Assembly: GCA_965230185.1 (NCBI GenBank)
Contig: OZ245995.1
Coordinates: 3,472,001 to 3,536,000 of the forward strand
Direction of reading: 5' to 3'
Length of the DNA stretch: 64,000 nucleotides
DNA from: Motiliproteus sp965230185
GTDB lineage: Bacteria > Pseudomonadota > Gammaproteobacteria > Pseudomonadales > Balneatricaceae
A program made the position numbers and the translations under genes. The notes beneath the pieces were generated by a model, which saw only the letters and a program-made list of their open reading frames with translations, was not told the origin of the DNA and did no database searches. Numbering within the stretch: the first letter of the stretch is position 1; each line of letters opens with the position of its first letter. Below are positions 27,033 to 35,881 of the stretch, piece after piece.

Positions 27033-27752
27033 TCACTGAAAGGGCTCCCAGACATTGCCTCTCAACCACCAGCTGCGACCGGTCTCCCGATCGATCCGAG
27101 CGGCTACATAACCTTTGATATCACCGGCGGCCGGACGCAGCACGACCTGGTAGACCGATGCCGGTATGGATTCCTGCTCGTCCACCTCTATCCAGCTGCC
27201 ATCGTGGGCATTCCAGGTCAGGCCAGTCTGCTCATCGTACTTGAAGATCACCCACTGCCCCTTCGGGGTATAGGCCGATGCCAGCCGGAAGCCGCCGGCA
27301 ACCGCCCCACTCGCGCCGGCCACCGATACACTCTGCTGTTCAGCCAGCTGTTGTTCCAGCCGGTACAGTAACTCGGTCACCCTGTCTTCGGGCCTGCCCT
27401 CTTCGCCATCCGTTGCAGCCTGTTCATTTTCCGGCTGAGATTTGTCGGTGGACTGAGCCTGAGTCAGTTGCATCCTCTGCATCGCCTGCAGCAACTGCTG
27501 ATTACGTTGCTGAAGCGCCTGCAACTGCTGACCCAGCTTGATCAGCTGCTCCTGCACCAGCGTTATGCGCTGCTCGACCCGCTCATCGGCTTTCACCATC
27601 TCATCAAAACGACCCTGCAGCGGTGCCAGCATATCGGTCGGTTCCACAACAGGCTGTGCAGGCGGTGTCGGTTTCACCGCCTGGGCCTGACAACCGGAGA
27701 TAATCAGTGACAGCGCCAGCAGCACTCCGGTCGGTTGCAACAGTGGTTTCAT
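27033..27752 (-). CDS. lipoprotein with coiled-coil segment
   Basis: About 239 residues from the ATG at 27752, which has a GGAG site seven bases upstream. The lipobox is LIISGC. A proline-rich linker is followed by a Gln/Leu-rich coiled coil (about 55-105) and, after an acidic linker, a C-terminal beta-rich domain (GFRLASAYTPKGQWVIFKYD, RETGRSWWLRGNVWEPF). It is probably anchored to the outer membrane facing the periplasm. The function is unknown. It ends 23 bases before epmC on the same strand. Confidence 0.75.
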   Translation of the reverse strand: MKPLLQPTGVLLALSLIISGCQAQAVKPTPPAQPVVEPTDMLAPLQGRFDEMVKADERVEQRITLVQEQLIKLGQQLQALQQRNQQLLQAMQRMQLTQAQSTDKSQPENEQAATDGEEGRPEDRVTELLYRLEQQLAEQQSVSVAGASGAVAGGFRLASAYTPKGQWVIFKYDEQTGLTWNAHDGSWIEVDEQESIPASVYQVVLRPAAGDIKGYVAARIDRETGRSWWLRGNVWEPFQ

Positions 27753-27821
27753 CTTCAACTCCTTTATCAGCGACTCAGAGTGGCAAGCGACCAGTCGCTT
27801 CTCAGTTCGCCCCTGCCTGAA

Positions 27822-28691
27822 TCAGAGTGCCAGGATATCCAGCAGTTCCGGCTGCTGCTCACCGCCAGCAGCGGCGTTTTCCACACTCGCGCCACGACCC
27901 AGTTGCAGTGACTTAAAATCGAACAGCTCTGTATCTACCAGGTGGGACGGCACCACATGCCTGAGACTGCGGAACATCACCTCGATCCTGCCGGGGAAGC
28001 GCTTGTCCCAGTCCTGCAGCATCTCCTTAATCACCTGACGCTGCAGATTATCCTGGGAACCACAGAGGTTGCAGGGAATGATCGGGAATTCTTTCAGATC
28101 CGCATAGGCCTGAATATCCTTTTCGCGACAGTAAGCCAACGGTCGGATGACGATATTGCTGCCGTCATCGCTCTTCAGTTTCGGTGGCATCGACTTCAGT
28201 TTGCCACCGTAGAACATGTTCAGGAAAAAGGTCTCCAGAATATCATCGCGGTGATGTCCCAGAGCAATTTTGGTGGCGCCGATCTGTTGCGCAAAGCGAT
28301 AGAGGGTGCCTCGGCGCATGCGGGAGCAGAGACTGCAGGTGGTCTTACCCTCCGGAATAACTTCCTTCACCACCGAATAGGTGTCGCGCTCCACCACATG
28401 GAAAGGCACCTCGATGGAACGCAGATATTCCGGCAGCACATGCTCGGGAAAGCCGGGCTGTTTCTGGTCCAGGTTCACCGCCACCACTTCGAAATCAATG
28501 GGCGCACTCTTCTGCAGATTCAGCAGTATGTCCAGCATGGCATAGGAGTCCTTGCCGCCCGAGAGGCAGGCCATCACCTTATCGCCCGCTTCGATCATGC
28601 CGAAATCTTCAATGGCACGGCCGACATCGCGGCGCAGTCGCTTCTGCAGTTTGTTAAGGCTGGTCTTCTCTTTCTTAGGCAGGGATTCCAT
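27822..28691 (-). CDS. ttcA: tRNA 2-thiocytidine(32) synthetase TtcA
   Basis: 289 residues of the PP-loop ATPase family. The SGGKDSYAMLDIL loop binds ATP; CSLCSRMRRG and CNLCGSQDN supply the conserved cysteines that hold the iron-sulphur cluster. LGHHRDDILETFFLNMFYGG is another TtcA block. It adds sulphur to C32 of certain tRNAs. A likely -10 (TAAAAT, plus-strand positions 28755-28760) lies upstream of the start on the minus strand. It stands as a single gene followed by the lipoprotein gene. Confidence 0.93.
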   Translation of the reverse strand: MESLPKKEKTSLNKLQKRLRRDVGRAIEDFGMIEAGDKVMACLSGGKDSYAMLDILLNLQKSAPIDFEVVAVNLDQKQPGFPEHVLPEYLRSIEVPFHVVERDTYSVVKEVIPEGKTTCSLCSRMRRGTLYRFAQQIGATKIALGHHRDDILETFFLNMFYGGKLKSMPPKLKSDDGSNIVIRPLAYCREKDIQAYADLKEFPIIPCNLCGSQDNLQRQVIKEMLQDWDKRFPGRIEVMFRSLRHVVPSHLVDTELFDFKSLQLGRGASVENAAAGGEQQPELLDILAL

Positions 28692-28834
28692 GGTATTTCC
28701 GTCAGTCAGGTAGGGCGGGGAGCCTCGGATTCGGCCCCCGGATCAAGGGGCGGAATTTTACGCGGAAAACGCCCCTGACTCCAGTAAAAGCGGGCTTCTG
28801 CAACAACTCTGCCCGTCGGAAACCAGGGATTGAA

Positions 28835-29554
28835 TCAACTGTCTCTGCCGCACAGATAACGACAGATCAGAGCATCGATCCTGCCATCGGCTTTCAGTCG
28901 GGTGATGGCCCGATTCATCGGCGCCAGCCACCGTTCCCGGCTTCGATGCAGTCGAAAGGAGACCGGGTTAGTCTCATAAGGCAGCGAAATCTGATAATTC
29001 AGCTTCAGAGTCCGCAGATAGTGAATCGCCAGTGCCTCTTTCATCAGTCCGATATCGTTCCAGCCACGGTGCACCCGGCGGGCGATCTGCAGTTCGCTGG
29101 CCAGGTCATCCCGGTGCACATACCCCGGTACAGTCGCCCCGCGCACGGTGGCCACCCGCCGCCCCTGCAGGTCCTGAAGGATAAACACCGGAAACGACAG
29201 AGAGGGCCGATAGATAATCACTTCGTTAACGGTCAGAAACGGCTGACTGAACAGAGAGAGACTATCCACCTCGTCGCTGCCCGGTCGGCGGGAGGAAACG
29301 CCCGCTTCAAGATCGATCTCCCCGACACTGAAATGCTTGAGCAAGCGGGCCTGGGAGAGCGGCACAAACTGCATCGCCACCCCCATCTCACTGCCGATCA
29401 GCCTGACGATATCGGGATAGATGCCACGAAAGCTGCCGTTCTCACGCCAGATATAGGGCGCCTGGTCGGTGGCGGGCACCCCCACTCGCAGGCTGTCCGC
29501 AACAGCGGCTGCAGAAACAGTAAGGGTCAGCAGCAGAAAAAGTATCGGTCCCAT
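28835..29554 (-). CDS. second orphan periplasmic substrate-binding protein (family 3 type)
   Basis: About 239 residues from the ATG at 29554; this start gives a clean signal peptide (ILFLLLTLTVSAAAVADS), while the open frame upstream adds 52 residues. The mature part has VGVPATDQAPYIWRENGSF, then GIYPDIVRLIGSEMGV and SVGEIDLEAGVSSRRPGSDE, as in amino-acid-type solute-binding proteins. No transporter genes are next to it. It is divergent from the large AraC-STAND gene 218 bases away, so a sensory link is imaginable but unproven. Confidence 0.75.
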   Translation of the reverse strand: MGPILFLLLTLTVSAAAVADSLRVGVPATDQAPYIWRENGSFRGIYPDIVRLIGSEMGVAMQFVPLSQARLLKHFSVGEIDLEAGVSSRRPGSDEVDSLSLFSQPFLTVNEVIIYRPSLSFPVFILQDLQGRRVATVRGATVPGYVHRDDLASELQIARRVHRGWNDIGLMKEALAIHYLRTLKLNYQISLPYETNPVSFRLHRSRERWLAPMNRAITRLKADGRIDALICRYLCGRDS

Positions 29555-29772
29555 GCACAAACTCAGGGCAATTGAATGATGACACAGCAGAAACGACGCA
29601 GAACACAGCGGCCAGAGCGCATCATAGCAGATTTCCGTCAGCCACCGATGCCGTGACCGTTTGTACGGTGCGCTGTTATACTGCCGCCTTTCAGGGCAGC
29701 TGTTGCTCACGCTGCTGCCGCCGGTAGTTTCGGTGGCCCCACGCTCCGAATTTCAATCAGTTCAGGATCCCG

Positions 29773-32700
29773 ATGCCGGCTGCCACCGCCTCCGTCAAAC
29801 TGCTGGACCCGGTTCTGCAGATCGCCAGACACAGTCAGCTGGATCTGCAGGGACTGCTGCAGGCGGCCCGGCTGGAAGGTACAGACAGAGACCTGCCCGG
29901 CGCCCGTTTTCCGGCCAGCGCCTTCAGCCGGCTGCTGGAAGAACTGGCCCGCCGTACCGGCAATGACCGAATTGCCCTGCGTATCGGCGAAGCCACCCAG
30001 CCACGAATGCTCGGTTCGGTCGGTTTTCTGATGACCACCGCTCCGGACCTTCGCAGTGCCTGTCAGGTGCTGATCGATTACCTGCCGCTGCTCTCCGAAG
30101 GGATGCACCTGCAGATGGATCAGGGTCCGGAGCACACGGAGCTGACTCTGGAGCTGGAGAATCCTGGCGAGCGCCGCACCGCCGAGTGGTTTCTGGCCTG
30201 GTTGCTGAACTGGCCCCGCTGGCTCAGCGGTAAGCAGATCCCGGCGCTGAAAGTCCGCTTTGTCTGCCCGGCGCCGGACGAGCCGGCCGCCTGGGAACGG
30301 TTCTTTGCCGCCGAGGTCAGCTTCGCCGCGGACTGTAACCAGTTACTGATTCCCAACAGCTATTTGCAGTTGCCCTGCCAGGATGCCAGCGAAGAGATGC
30401 ACCGGCTGCATCGTGAATTCGCCGATAATCTGCTCAGCGAATCCAGTCGCGAAGGAGCGCTGATCGCCCGGGTGAAAAGCCAGATTCGTAAACAGCTCAG
30501 TGATGGCCGCGGCAGCATACACCGGGAGCAGATTGCCGCCACACTCAATCTCAGTCTGCGCACGCTGCAACGCAAGCTGACGGCGCTGGGATCCAGTTAT
30601 CAGGATCTCTATGACCAGACCCGTAAGGAGCTGGCCCTGCAGCAGATCCAGAGCGGCGGTGTCAGCTTCGGTGAACTCTCCTTTATGCTCGGCTTTTCCG
30701 GTCAGTCCGCATTCCAGAAGGCGTTTCGCCGCTGGATGGGGATGCCGCCCAGCCACTACCGCGACAGTCTGCGTCCTCCACTGCCTCCGGGCGAGCAGCC
30801 GCAACGGCCTGGTTGCCTCGCGGACCTTATTCCCGATGATGGCATGGAGCCGGACCTTTTTATTGAACTGGCCCTGCAGCTGTCCGCCGCTCTGGAACGG
30901 CTCCACCAACAGGGAGATCGCAGCCCTGATCTCAGTCCCGATCACATCAGTGTCGATACCACCGGCGGAGAACCACAGGTTTCCCTGATAGATCCGCAGC
31001 CGCTGCGGCCCATGGATCCGCTGCAGCGCCTTGCCCGGCTTGCGCCCGAGAACTGCAGCCCTGATGCTGCCGGAAGCGACTACCGAGCCGACCTTTACAG
31101 TCTCGGCTGTATCTTTACGGAAATGCTGACCGGCCGACCATTGTGGCAGACCCGTGATGCCGGTGAGTTGTTGCGGGCTCACCTGAGTGCGCCGCTGCCG
31201 GATTTCCATACGCTGCCCGAAGCCCTCGCCCTGCTGCTTCGAAGCCTGCTGGCCAGGCTACCCGAACAGCGACTGCAGAACTGCCACCAGCTCACTGCTG
31301 AACTGCTGCGCTGCCGCCAGCAACTGACCGGTACCGATAAAACCCCGACCCTGCCCCCTGCTGCCGACAGGATCGTACCGCTGCAGCTATCTCCCCGACT
31401 ATATGGCCGCCAACAACCCCTGCATCATCTGCTTCAGCAACTGCAAGGCTGTCACAGCGGTAACAGCAGCCTGACCCTGGTCCGCGGTGAGACCGGGATC
31501 GGCAAGACTGCCCTTATCGATCTTTTGCAACAGCAACTGGCCGGCAGTGGCCTCTCTTTTATTCGCGGCAGTTTTGAATCACCGCAACTGCAACAGCCCT
31601 GGTCCGGCTTTATCCAGGCGGTACGGCAGGCTATTCGTCAGCGACTGAGTGCCCCCCGGGAACAGTTCCGACAGTGGTCCCGGATGCTGTCGGCCCGCGC
31701 GGGCCGCGAGCTGGCGTTGCTGCGTCCGCTGATACCGGAGATTGAATTTGTCGTCGGCAGCCCGACCCCGTCGGAGCCACCCGGTGCCGCCGAGCTGGAG
31801 CAACGTATCCGCCAGGCCTTCGTCAGCATCCTGAGCGGTGACCACAAAACCCCGACCGTTCTCTGCTTCGACAACCTGCAGTGGATCGACGAGGCATCGG
31901 CCGGCCTGCTGCGCACCCTGGTACGGCAACCTGGCTGCTCGCTGGCCGTCATCGCCTCACTACGGACCGACGACCCGGCACAGTCGCCAGCCCTGAACTC
32001 GTTGCTGGCAGGCCTGGAGCAGGCGAACAATTACCGCAGCATTGAACTGCAGCCACTGTCCGCCGGGCAGACCCGGCAGCTGGTGAGCGACAGTTTCCAC
32101 GATCAGGGACCCGAGCCGGTGGCACTGGCCGGCTGGTTACACAGCCGCAGTCAGGGCAACCCCCTGGCACTCAGACGCAGTCTGATCCGCCTTCATCAGG
32201 AGGGCTGGATCTGTTATGACCCTCAACGGCAGTGCTGGCGCTGGCAGAAAGAACTGTCGGAAGCGGAGCAACTGACCGGGGACATTCGTCAGTTGCTTGA
32301 GCACCAGATGGCCACGCTGCCGGAAATCACTCGCCGCATGCTCCGACAGGCAGCGGCCCTGGGCAGTAGCTTCGATCTGGAGATGCTGTCAAAGATCAGT
32401 AACGAACCTCAGGCCCGGCTGGCAATCCATCTCTGGCCGGCGCTGCAACAGAGCCTGATCAGCAGCGAATCCCGTCAGCCCGGTCGTCCGGAATCCTACC
32501 GCTTCACTCATGAACACATTCGCCTGACCGCCTATCGCTGCAACACCCCGGAGCAGCGCCGTCAGCTTCATCTGCGAATCGGTCAGGTGCTGCTGCGCAG
32601 TTACAGCCGCCAGCCCCAACCGGGTGCTGCCTGGAACCCGGTCAACCACCTCAATCGGGCCAGCCAGTTGCTGACCCGCGAGCCGGAGCGATTACAACTT

Positions 32701-34287
32701 ATTCGCCTTAATCTCAGCGCCGCCGACGACGCCCGCACCACTTCCGCCTTTCGACCGGCCCGTCGCTACCTTCGTAAGGCCAGCCGGCTGCTGACCCCCC
32801 AGGACTGGCAGCATCAGTACCCGCTCTGCAGCTCAGTGATGCTGGCGCTTGCCCACTGCGAATTCCTGTGCAGTAACCACAGCAGGGCGGCTGAACTCTG
32901 TCAGCAGATGAGCGACCGTTTTCACCCTCCTCAGGATCAGGCACGGCTGTCCCGCCTGCAAGCGGAGCTGCTGCTGGCCCGGGATCGTTGTGATCAGGCC
33001 TCGACATTGCTGATCCGTTCCCTGAGCCGCCTGCAGCAGCCGATAAGCGAGGATCCCGCCGAGCTTCGTCAGCAGCTGCAGCAGCTGGCGGAACGAGCCG
33101 GGCTCTCTGACATCGACCAGTTGGCGGAGCCTCAGCCGGAAGCCGACGAAAACATGCGAATTGTGCTGGAACTGCTCTGGCTGCTGTACCAGGCCGGCAG
33201 CCGCAGTGGTGACCAGCAGCGCGCTGCTGCCGCCCTGACCCGGATGACGGAACTGAGCCTGGAACAGGGTCGCAGTCCGCAGCTGCCGCTGGCGCTGGCC
33301 GGCTATGCCTGTCTGACCAGTTGGACCTTAGGGGACGGCCCCTCAGCCGCCAGCCTGGCCAACCGCAGCCTGAAGCTGGCAGATGCCGCCGACAATCGCA
33401 CGATCCAGGCCGAGACCCGACTGCTGATAGCCACCCGGTTACTGCACTGGAGCGAGCATCTCAAACGAAGTTTGCCGCTACTGGACGAGAGCCGGGAGCT
33501 GGCGCTGCAGTCCGGAGACTGGTCCGCCGCCGGGCAGGCGATCCTTATGGAGGGCTTCAATCGCTGGCTCAGTGGCGAACCGCTGTCAGAGTTGCAGCCC
33601 CATCTCCGCAACCGGTCGCAGCTGCTGGCGCAGATCGGCCGGCCGCAGCAACAGTCACTGCTGGAACAGGCATTGATCCGACCGCTGCAACGGCTGATCG
33701 CAGGCGATGACTCAGACACAGCCCGGGGAGCCGATCTGAACCTCAGTGGTCCGAAGGAGCTGAAGGCATGGTCACTGCCTGCCGTGCTGACCCGGGCCTA
33801 CCTGCTGGATCAACGCGACTGCTGGCCCTCGCTGCTGGAACATGAAACGCTGCTGGAACAACAACTGGCCGGCAGCTACGCCCACACCGAAGCGCTGTTC
33901 ATGATCGCCCTGATGCGGCTGGAACACTGTCGGGAGGCTGATCAGCAGCAACGCAACCGGCTGCTGACTGCCGTGACCTACAGCGAAACCCGGCTGGAAC
34001 TCTGGGGACGTCACTGCCCGCCCAATTTTTCCCATCGTCAGGCGCTGATCGGCGCCCTGAAAGCGGAACTGCGGGATCTGCCGGAACACGCAACGACGCT
34101 GTTTGAACAGGCCATTGAAGGCGCTGAAGCCGGCGGCTTTATTCACCACCAGGCGCTGGCCAGCGAACTGTACGGGCGCTTCTGGCAGCGCCGGGAACGG
34201 CGCCGGCTGGCCCGCTACCTGACCGAAGACGCCCGGGCGCTGTACCGGCGCTGGGGGGCGATGGAAAAAGCGGCAAAACTGAGCTGA
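29773..34287 (+). CDS. giant regulator: AraC-type DNA-binding half, pseudokinase lobe, STAND ATPase and helical repeats
   Basis: 1504 residues. About 20-200 resembles the arabinose-binding-like N-terminus of OruR/ArgR-type AraC regulators; 235-330 is an AraC HTH domain (TLNLSLRTLQRKLTALG, then LSFMLGFSGQSAFQKAFRRW). Residues about 340-515 look like the C-lobe of a Ser/Thr kinase: SPDLSPDHISVD replaces the HRD loop but keeps Asp, LAPEN matches APE, and DYRADLYSLGCIFTEMLTGRPLW is subdomain IX; no N-lobe is present. About 540-900 is an AAA_16/STAND module with Walker A GETGIGKT at 572-579 and Walker B VLCFDNLQWID at 696-706. From about 930 to the end are Leu/Ala-rich TPR-like helices. It resembles PknK-type kinase-ATPase proteins with a DNA-binding front end. 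It is predicted to be a signal-integrating transcription factor and probably works with the next gene. Confidence 0.88.
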   Translation: MPAATASVKLLDPVLQIARHSQLDLQGLLQAARLEGTDRDLPGARFPASAFSRLLEELARRTGNDRIALRIGEATQPRMLGSVGFLMTTAPDLRSACQVLIDYLPLLSEGMHLQMDQGPEHTELTLELENPGERRTAEWFLAWLLNWPRWLSGKQIPALKVRFVCPAPDEPAAWERFFAAEVSFAADCNQLLIPNSYLQLPCQDASEEMHRLHREFADNLLSESSREGALIARVKSQIRKQLSDGRGSIHREQIAATLNLSLRTLQRKLTALGSSYQDLYDQTRKELALQQIQSGGVSFGELSFMLGFSGQSAFQKAFRRWMGMPPSHYRDSLRPPLPPGEQPQRPGCLADLIPDDGMEPDLFIELALQLSAALERLHQQGDRSPDLSPDHISVDTTGGEPQVSLIDPQPLRPMDPLQRLARLAPENCSPDAAGSDYRADLYSLGCIFTEMLTGRPLWQTRDAGELLRAHLSAPLPDFHTLPEALALLLRSLLARLPEQRLQNCHQLTAELLRCRQQLTGTDKTPTLPPAADRIVPLQLSPRLYGRQQPLHHLLQQLQGCHSGNSSLTLVRGETGIGKTALIDLLQQQLAGSGLSFIRGSFESPQLQQPWSGFIQAVRQAIRQRLSAPREQFRQWSRMLSARAGRELALLRPLIPEIEFVVGSPTPSEPPGAAELEQRIRQAFVSILSGDHKTPTVLCFDNLQWIDEASAGLLRTLVRQPGCSLAVIASLRTDDPAQSPALNSLLAGLEQANNYRSIELQPLSAGQTRQLVSDSFHDQGPEPVALAGWLHSRSQGNPLALRRSLIRLHQEGWICYDPQRQCWRWQKELSEAEQLTGDIRQLLEHQMATLPEITRRMLRQAAALGSSFDLEMLSKISNEPQARLAIHLWPALQQSLISSESRQPGRPESYRFTHEHIRLTAYRCNTPEQRRQLHLRIGQVLLRSYSRQPQPGAAWNPVNHLNRASQLLTREPERLQLIRLNLSAADDARTTSAFRPARRYLRKASRLLTPQDWQHQYPLCSSVMLALAHCEFLCSNHSRAAELCQQMSDRFHPPQDQARLSRLQAELLLARDRCDQASTLLIRSLSRLQQPISEDPAELRQQLQQLAERAGLSDIDQLAEPQPEADENMRIVLELLWLLYQAGSRSGDQQRAAAALTRMTELSLEQGRSPQLPLALAGYACLTSWTLGDGPSAASLANRSLKLADAADNRTIQAETRLLIATRLLHWSEHLKRSLPLLDESRELALQSGDWSAAGQAILMEGFNRWLSGEPLSELQPHLRNRSQLLAQIGRPQQQSLLEQALIRPLQRLIAGDDSDTARGADLNLSGPKELKAWSLPAVLTRAYLLDQRDCWPSLLEHETLLEQQLAGSYAHTEALFMIALMRLEHCREADQQQRNRLLTAVTYSETRLELWGRHCPPNFSHRQALIGALKAELRDLPEHATTLFEQAIEGAEAGGFIHHQALASELYGRFWQRRERRRLARYLTEDARALYRRWGAMEKAAKLS

Positions 34288-34373
34288 CAAGCTGATTATA
34301 AAGCGCGAGGAAGGTTAGAATAGGCGCCGCTGAACACACTAATCAACCGTACAACAGATAAAACAACAGCACG

Positions 34374-35477
34374 GTGATCGCTACTATGCATCCGGACACT
34401 GAACAAACTCCCTGGCGTATCCTGGTGGTGGACGACGAAGAGGGCATCCACGGCATTACCCGCATGGTCTTTCGGGGTTATCGTTTCGAGAACCGCCCCA
34501 TCGAATTGATCAGCGCCCTCAGCGGCGGTGAAGCCCGGGAGATTCTGCAGAGCACGCCGGATATCGCGCTGATTCTGCTGGATGTGGTGATGGAGTCCGA
34601 CGACGAAGGACTCAGGCTGATCGATTTTGTCCGCAACACCCTCGGCAATCAGGACGTGCGTATTATTCTGCGCACCGGCCATCCCGGCTGTGCGCCTGAG
34701 ACCGAAGTAATCGTCGACTACGATATCAACGATTACCTCAGCAAGGCCGAACTGTCCGCCTCCCGACTGCTGACGTCGGTGGTGGTAGCCCTGCGTTCCT
34801 ATCGGGATATCGAGTCGGCTCGCCGGCCGTCTCCGACCGGCAGCCAGTCACAGACCTCCGACCAACAGCTGTTGCAGCAACTGGGCCGGCAGTTGCGAGG
34901 CCAGATCGAGGAATGTCAGCGCCAGGGGCGGCGCCTTCAGCAACAGGAGCTGGGACCGATGGTCCGGGATCTGCTGGGCAATCTCGACGCCGGTCACAGC
35001 CGTATTCGCAACGCCTGCCTGATGCTGGATGAGATCCCCGCTCCGCTGCTTCAGCTGGAAGTCGCCGACATTCGCCAGTTGCCGGAGCAACTGAGCGCAA
35101 TCCTGCTGCCCGAAGCACGGCGACGGGACTGGCTGCTGGACTACCGGCTACAGCCGGAGATGCCGGAAAGACTGAGACTGGCCGCCGGGGCAGCGCTGCA
35201 ACTATGGCTGGCGTTGACCGAATATGCCGTCAGTCGCAGCGAAGGTGGTGACCTCCGCCTGCAACTCGGCTACAGCTGCGATGATCAGCGGCTGCAACTC
35301 AGTATCAGCAGTGCCGCGACCATCAGCGAACAGGGTAAAACGGATGACTGGGATCGCCATCGACTACAACAGGCCGAACGGCTCTGCCAGCGACTGGGCG
35401 GCCGCCTGTCACTGGCCGAACCCGGTATCGCCGGCGAACTGCTGAGCTGCAGCCTGCCGGCCGAACCGGTCGCCTGA
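34374..35477 (+). CDS. response regulator receiver with degenerate histidine-kinase-like C-terminus
   Basis: 367 residues from the GTG at 34374 (an ATG lies four codons in). The receiver domain covers about 15-140: acidic pair VVDDEEG at 19-25, phosphorylatable Asp70 in LILLDVVMESD, Thr101 in RTGHPG and Lys124 in YLSKAEL. This receiver type usually precedes a kinase or HD-GYP module. Residues about 155-360 contain a coiled coil and a weak ATPase-like fold, but no His phosphorylation box and no clear N or G boxes (the C-terminal LCQRLGGRLSLAEPGIAGE is a faint G2 echo). It is 86 bases behind the AraC-STAND gene and is likely its partner. Confidence 0.8.
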   Translation: MIATMHPDTEQTPWRILVVDDEEGIHGITRMVFRGYRFENRPIELISALSGGEAREILQSTPDIALILLDVVMESDDEGLRLIDFVRNTLGNQDVRIILRTGHPGCAPETEVIVDYDINDYLSKAELSASRLLTSVVVALRSYRDIESARRPSPTGSQSQTSDQQLLQQLGRQLRGQIEECQRQGRRLQQQELGPMVRDLLGNLDAGHSRIRNACLMLDEIPAPLLQLEVADIRQLPEQLSAILLPEARRRDWLLDYRLQPEMPERLRLAAGAALQLWLALTEYAVSRSEGGDLRLQLGYSCDDQRLQLSISSAATISEQGKTDDWDRHRLQQAERLCQRLGGRLSLAEPGIAGELLSCSLPAEPVA

Positions 35478-35533
35478 TTCTGCCGATCCCCGGGTCCAGG
35501 TCAGGCCGGAAACTCAGAGGTCGGCAAAGCGGA

Positions 35534-35791
35534 TCAGGCGCTCAGCGCCAGTTCCGCTCCCGCTACTTCACCACCCGGGTCAGCGGCGTCCTGCTGGCGC
35601 GCCATCCAGCCTTCAGCCTGCTCACGACTACGGGCAAAGAACACCACCCGACCGAAGGGTGAAAGGCTGCCGTCAGCCTCTGTTTCTGAACGGAACACCC
35701 ACCAGCTGTCGACACCTTTTTCCTGCAGCTGATGATGATACTGACGATTGGTCTCGATCTGGAAACGACGAAACCGGGTCACCTTGGACAT
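35534..35791 (-). CDS. small conserved-looking protein downstream of glutamate dehydrogenase
   Basis: 85 residues. It has a basic, aromatic N-terminal half (VTRFRRFQIETNRQYHHQL, then DSWWVFRSE), a GRVVFFARSREQAEGWMARQ segment and an Ala/Gly/Glu tail. A GGAGTGAG site precedes the ATG. It lies 90 bases behind the glutamate dehydrogenase stop, with a strong hairpin between. No family recognised. The layout suggests a small cytoplasmic protein. Confidence 0.55.
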   Translation of the reverse strand: MSKVTRFRRFQIETNRQYHHQLQEKGVDSWWVFRSETEADGSLSPFGRVVFFARSREQAEGWMARQQDAADPGGEVAGAELALSA

Positions 35792-35816
35792 TTCTCACTC
35801 CAATTGAGTATTTATG

Positions 35817-35837
35817 GCAGCCGGCCGGGCCGGCTGC
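35817..35837. terminator. strong hairpin between glutamate dehydrogenase and the small downstream gene
   Basis: The arms GCAGCCGGC and GCCGGCTGC form nine perfect GC-rich pairs around CGG. The minus-strand transcript lacks a T-run after it, so it may lower read-through or protect the long upstream message rather than stop transcription fully. Confidence 0.55.
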
Positions 35838-35881
35838 GATTTTACGTGTATGTTAACGGGCCATCAGCAGAATGGCCTGGT

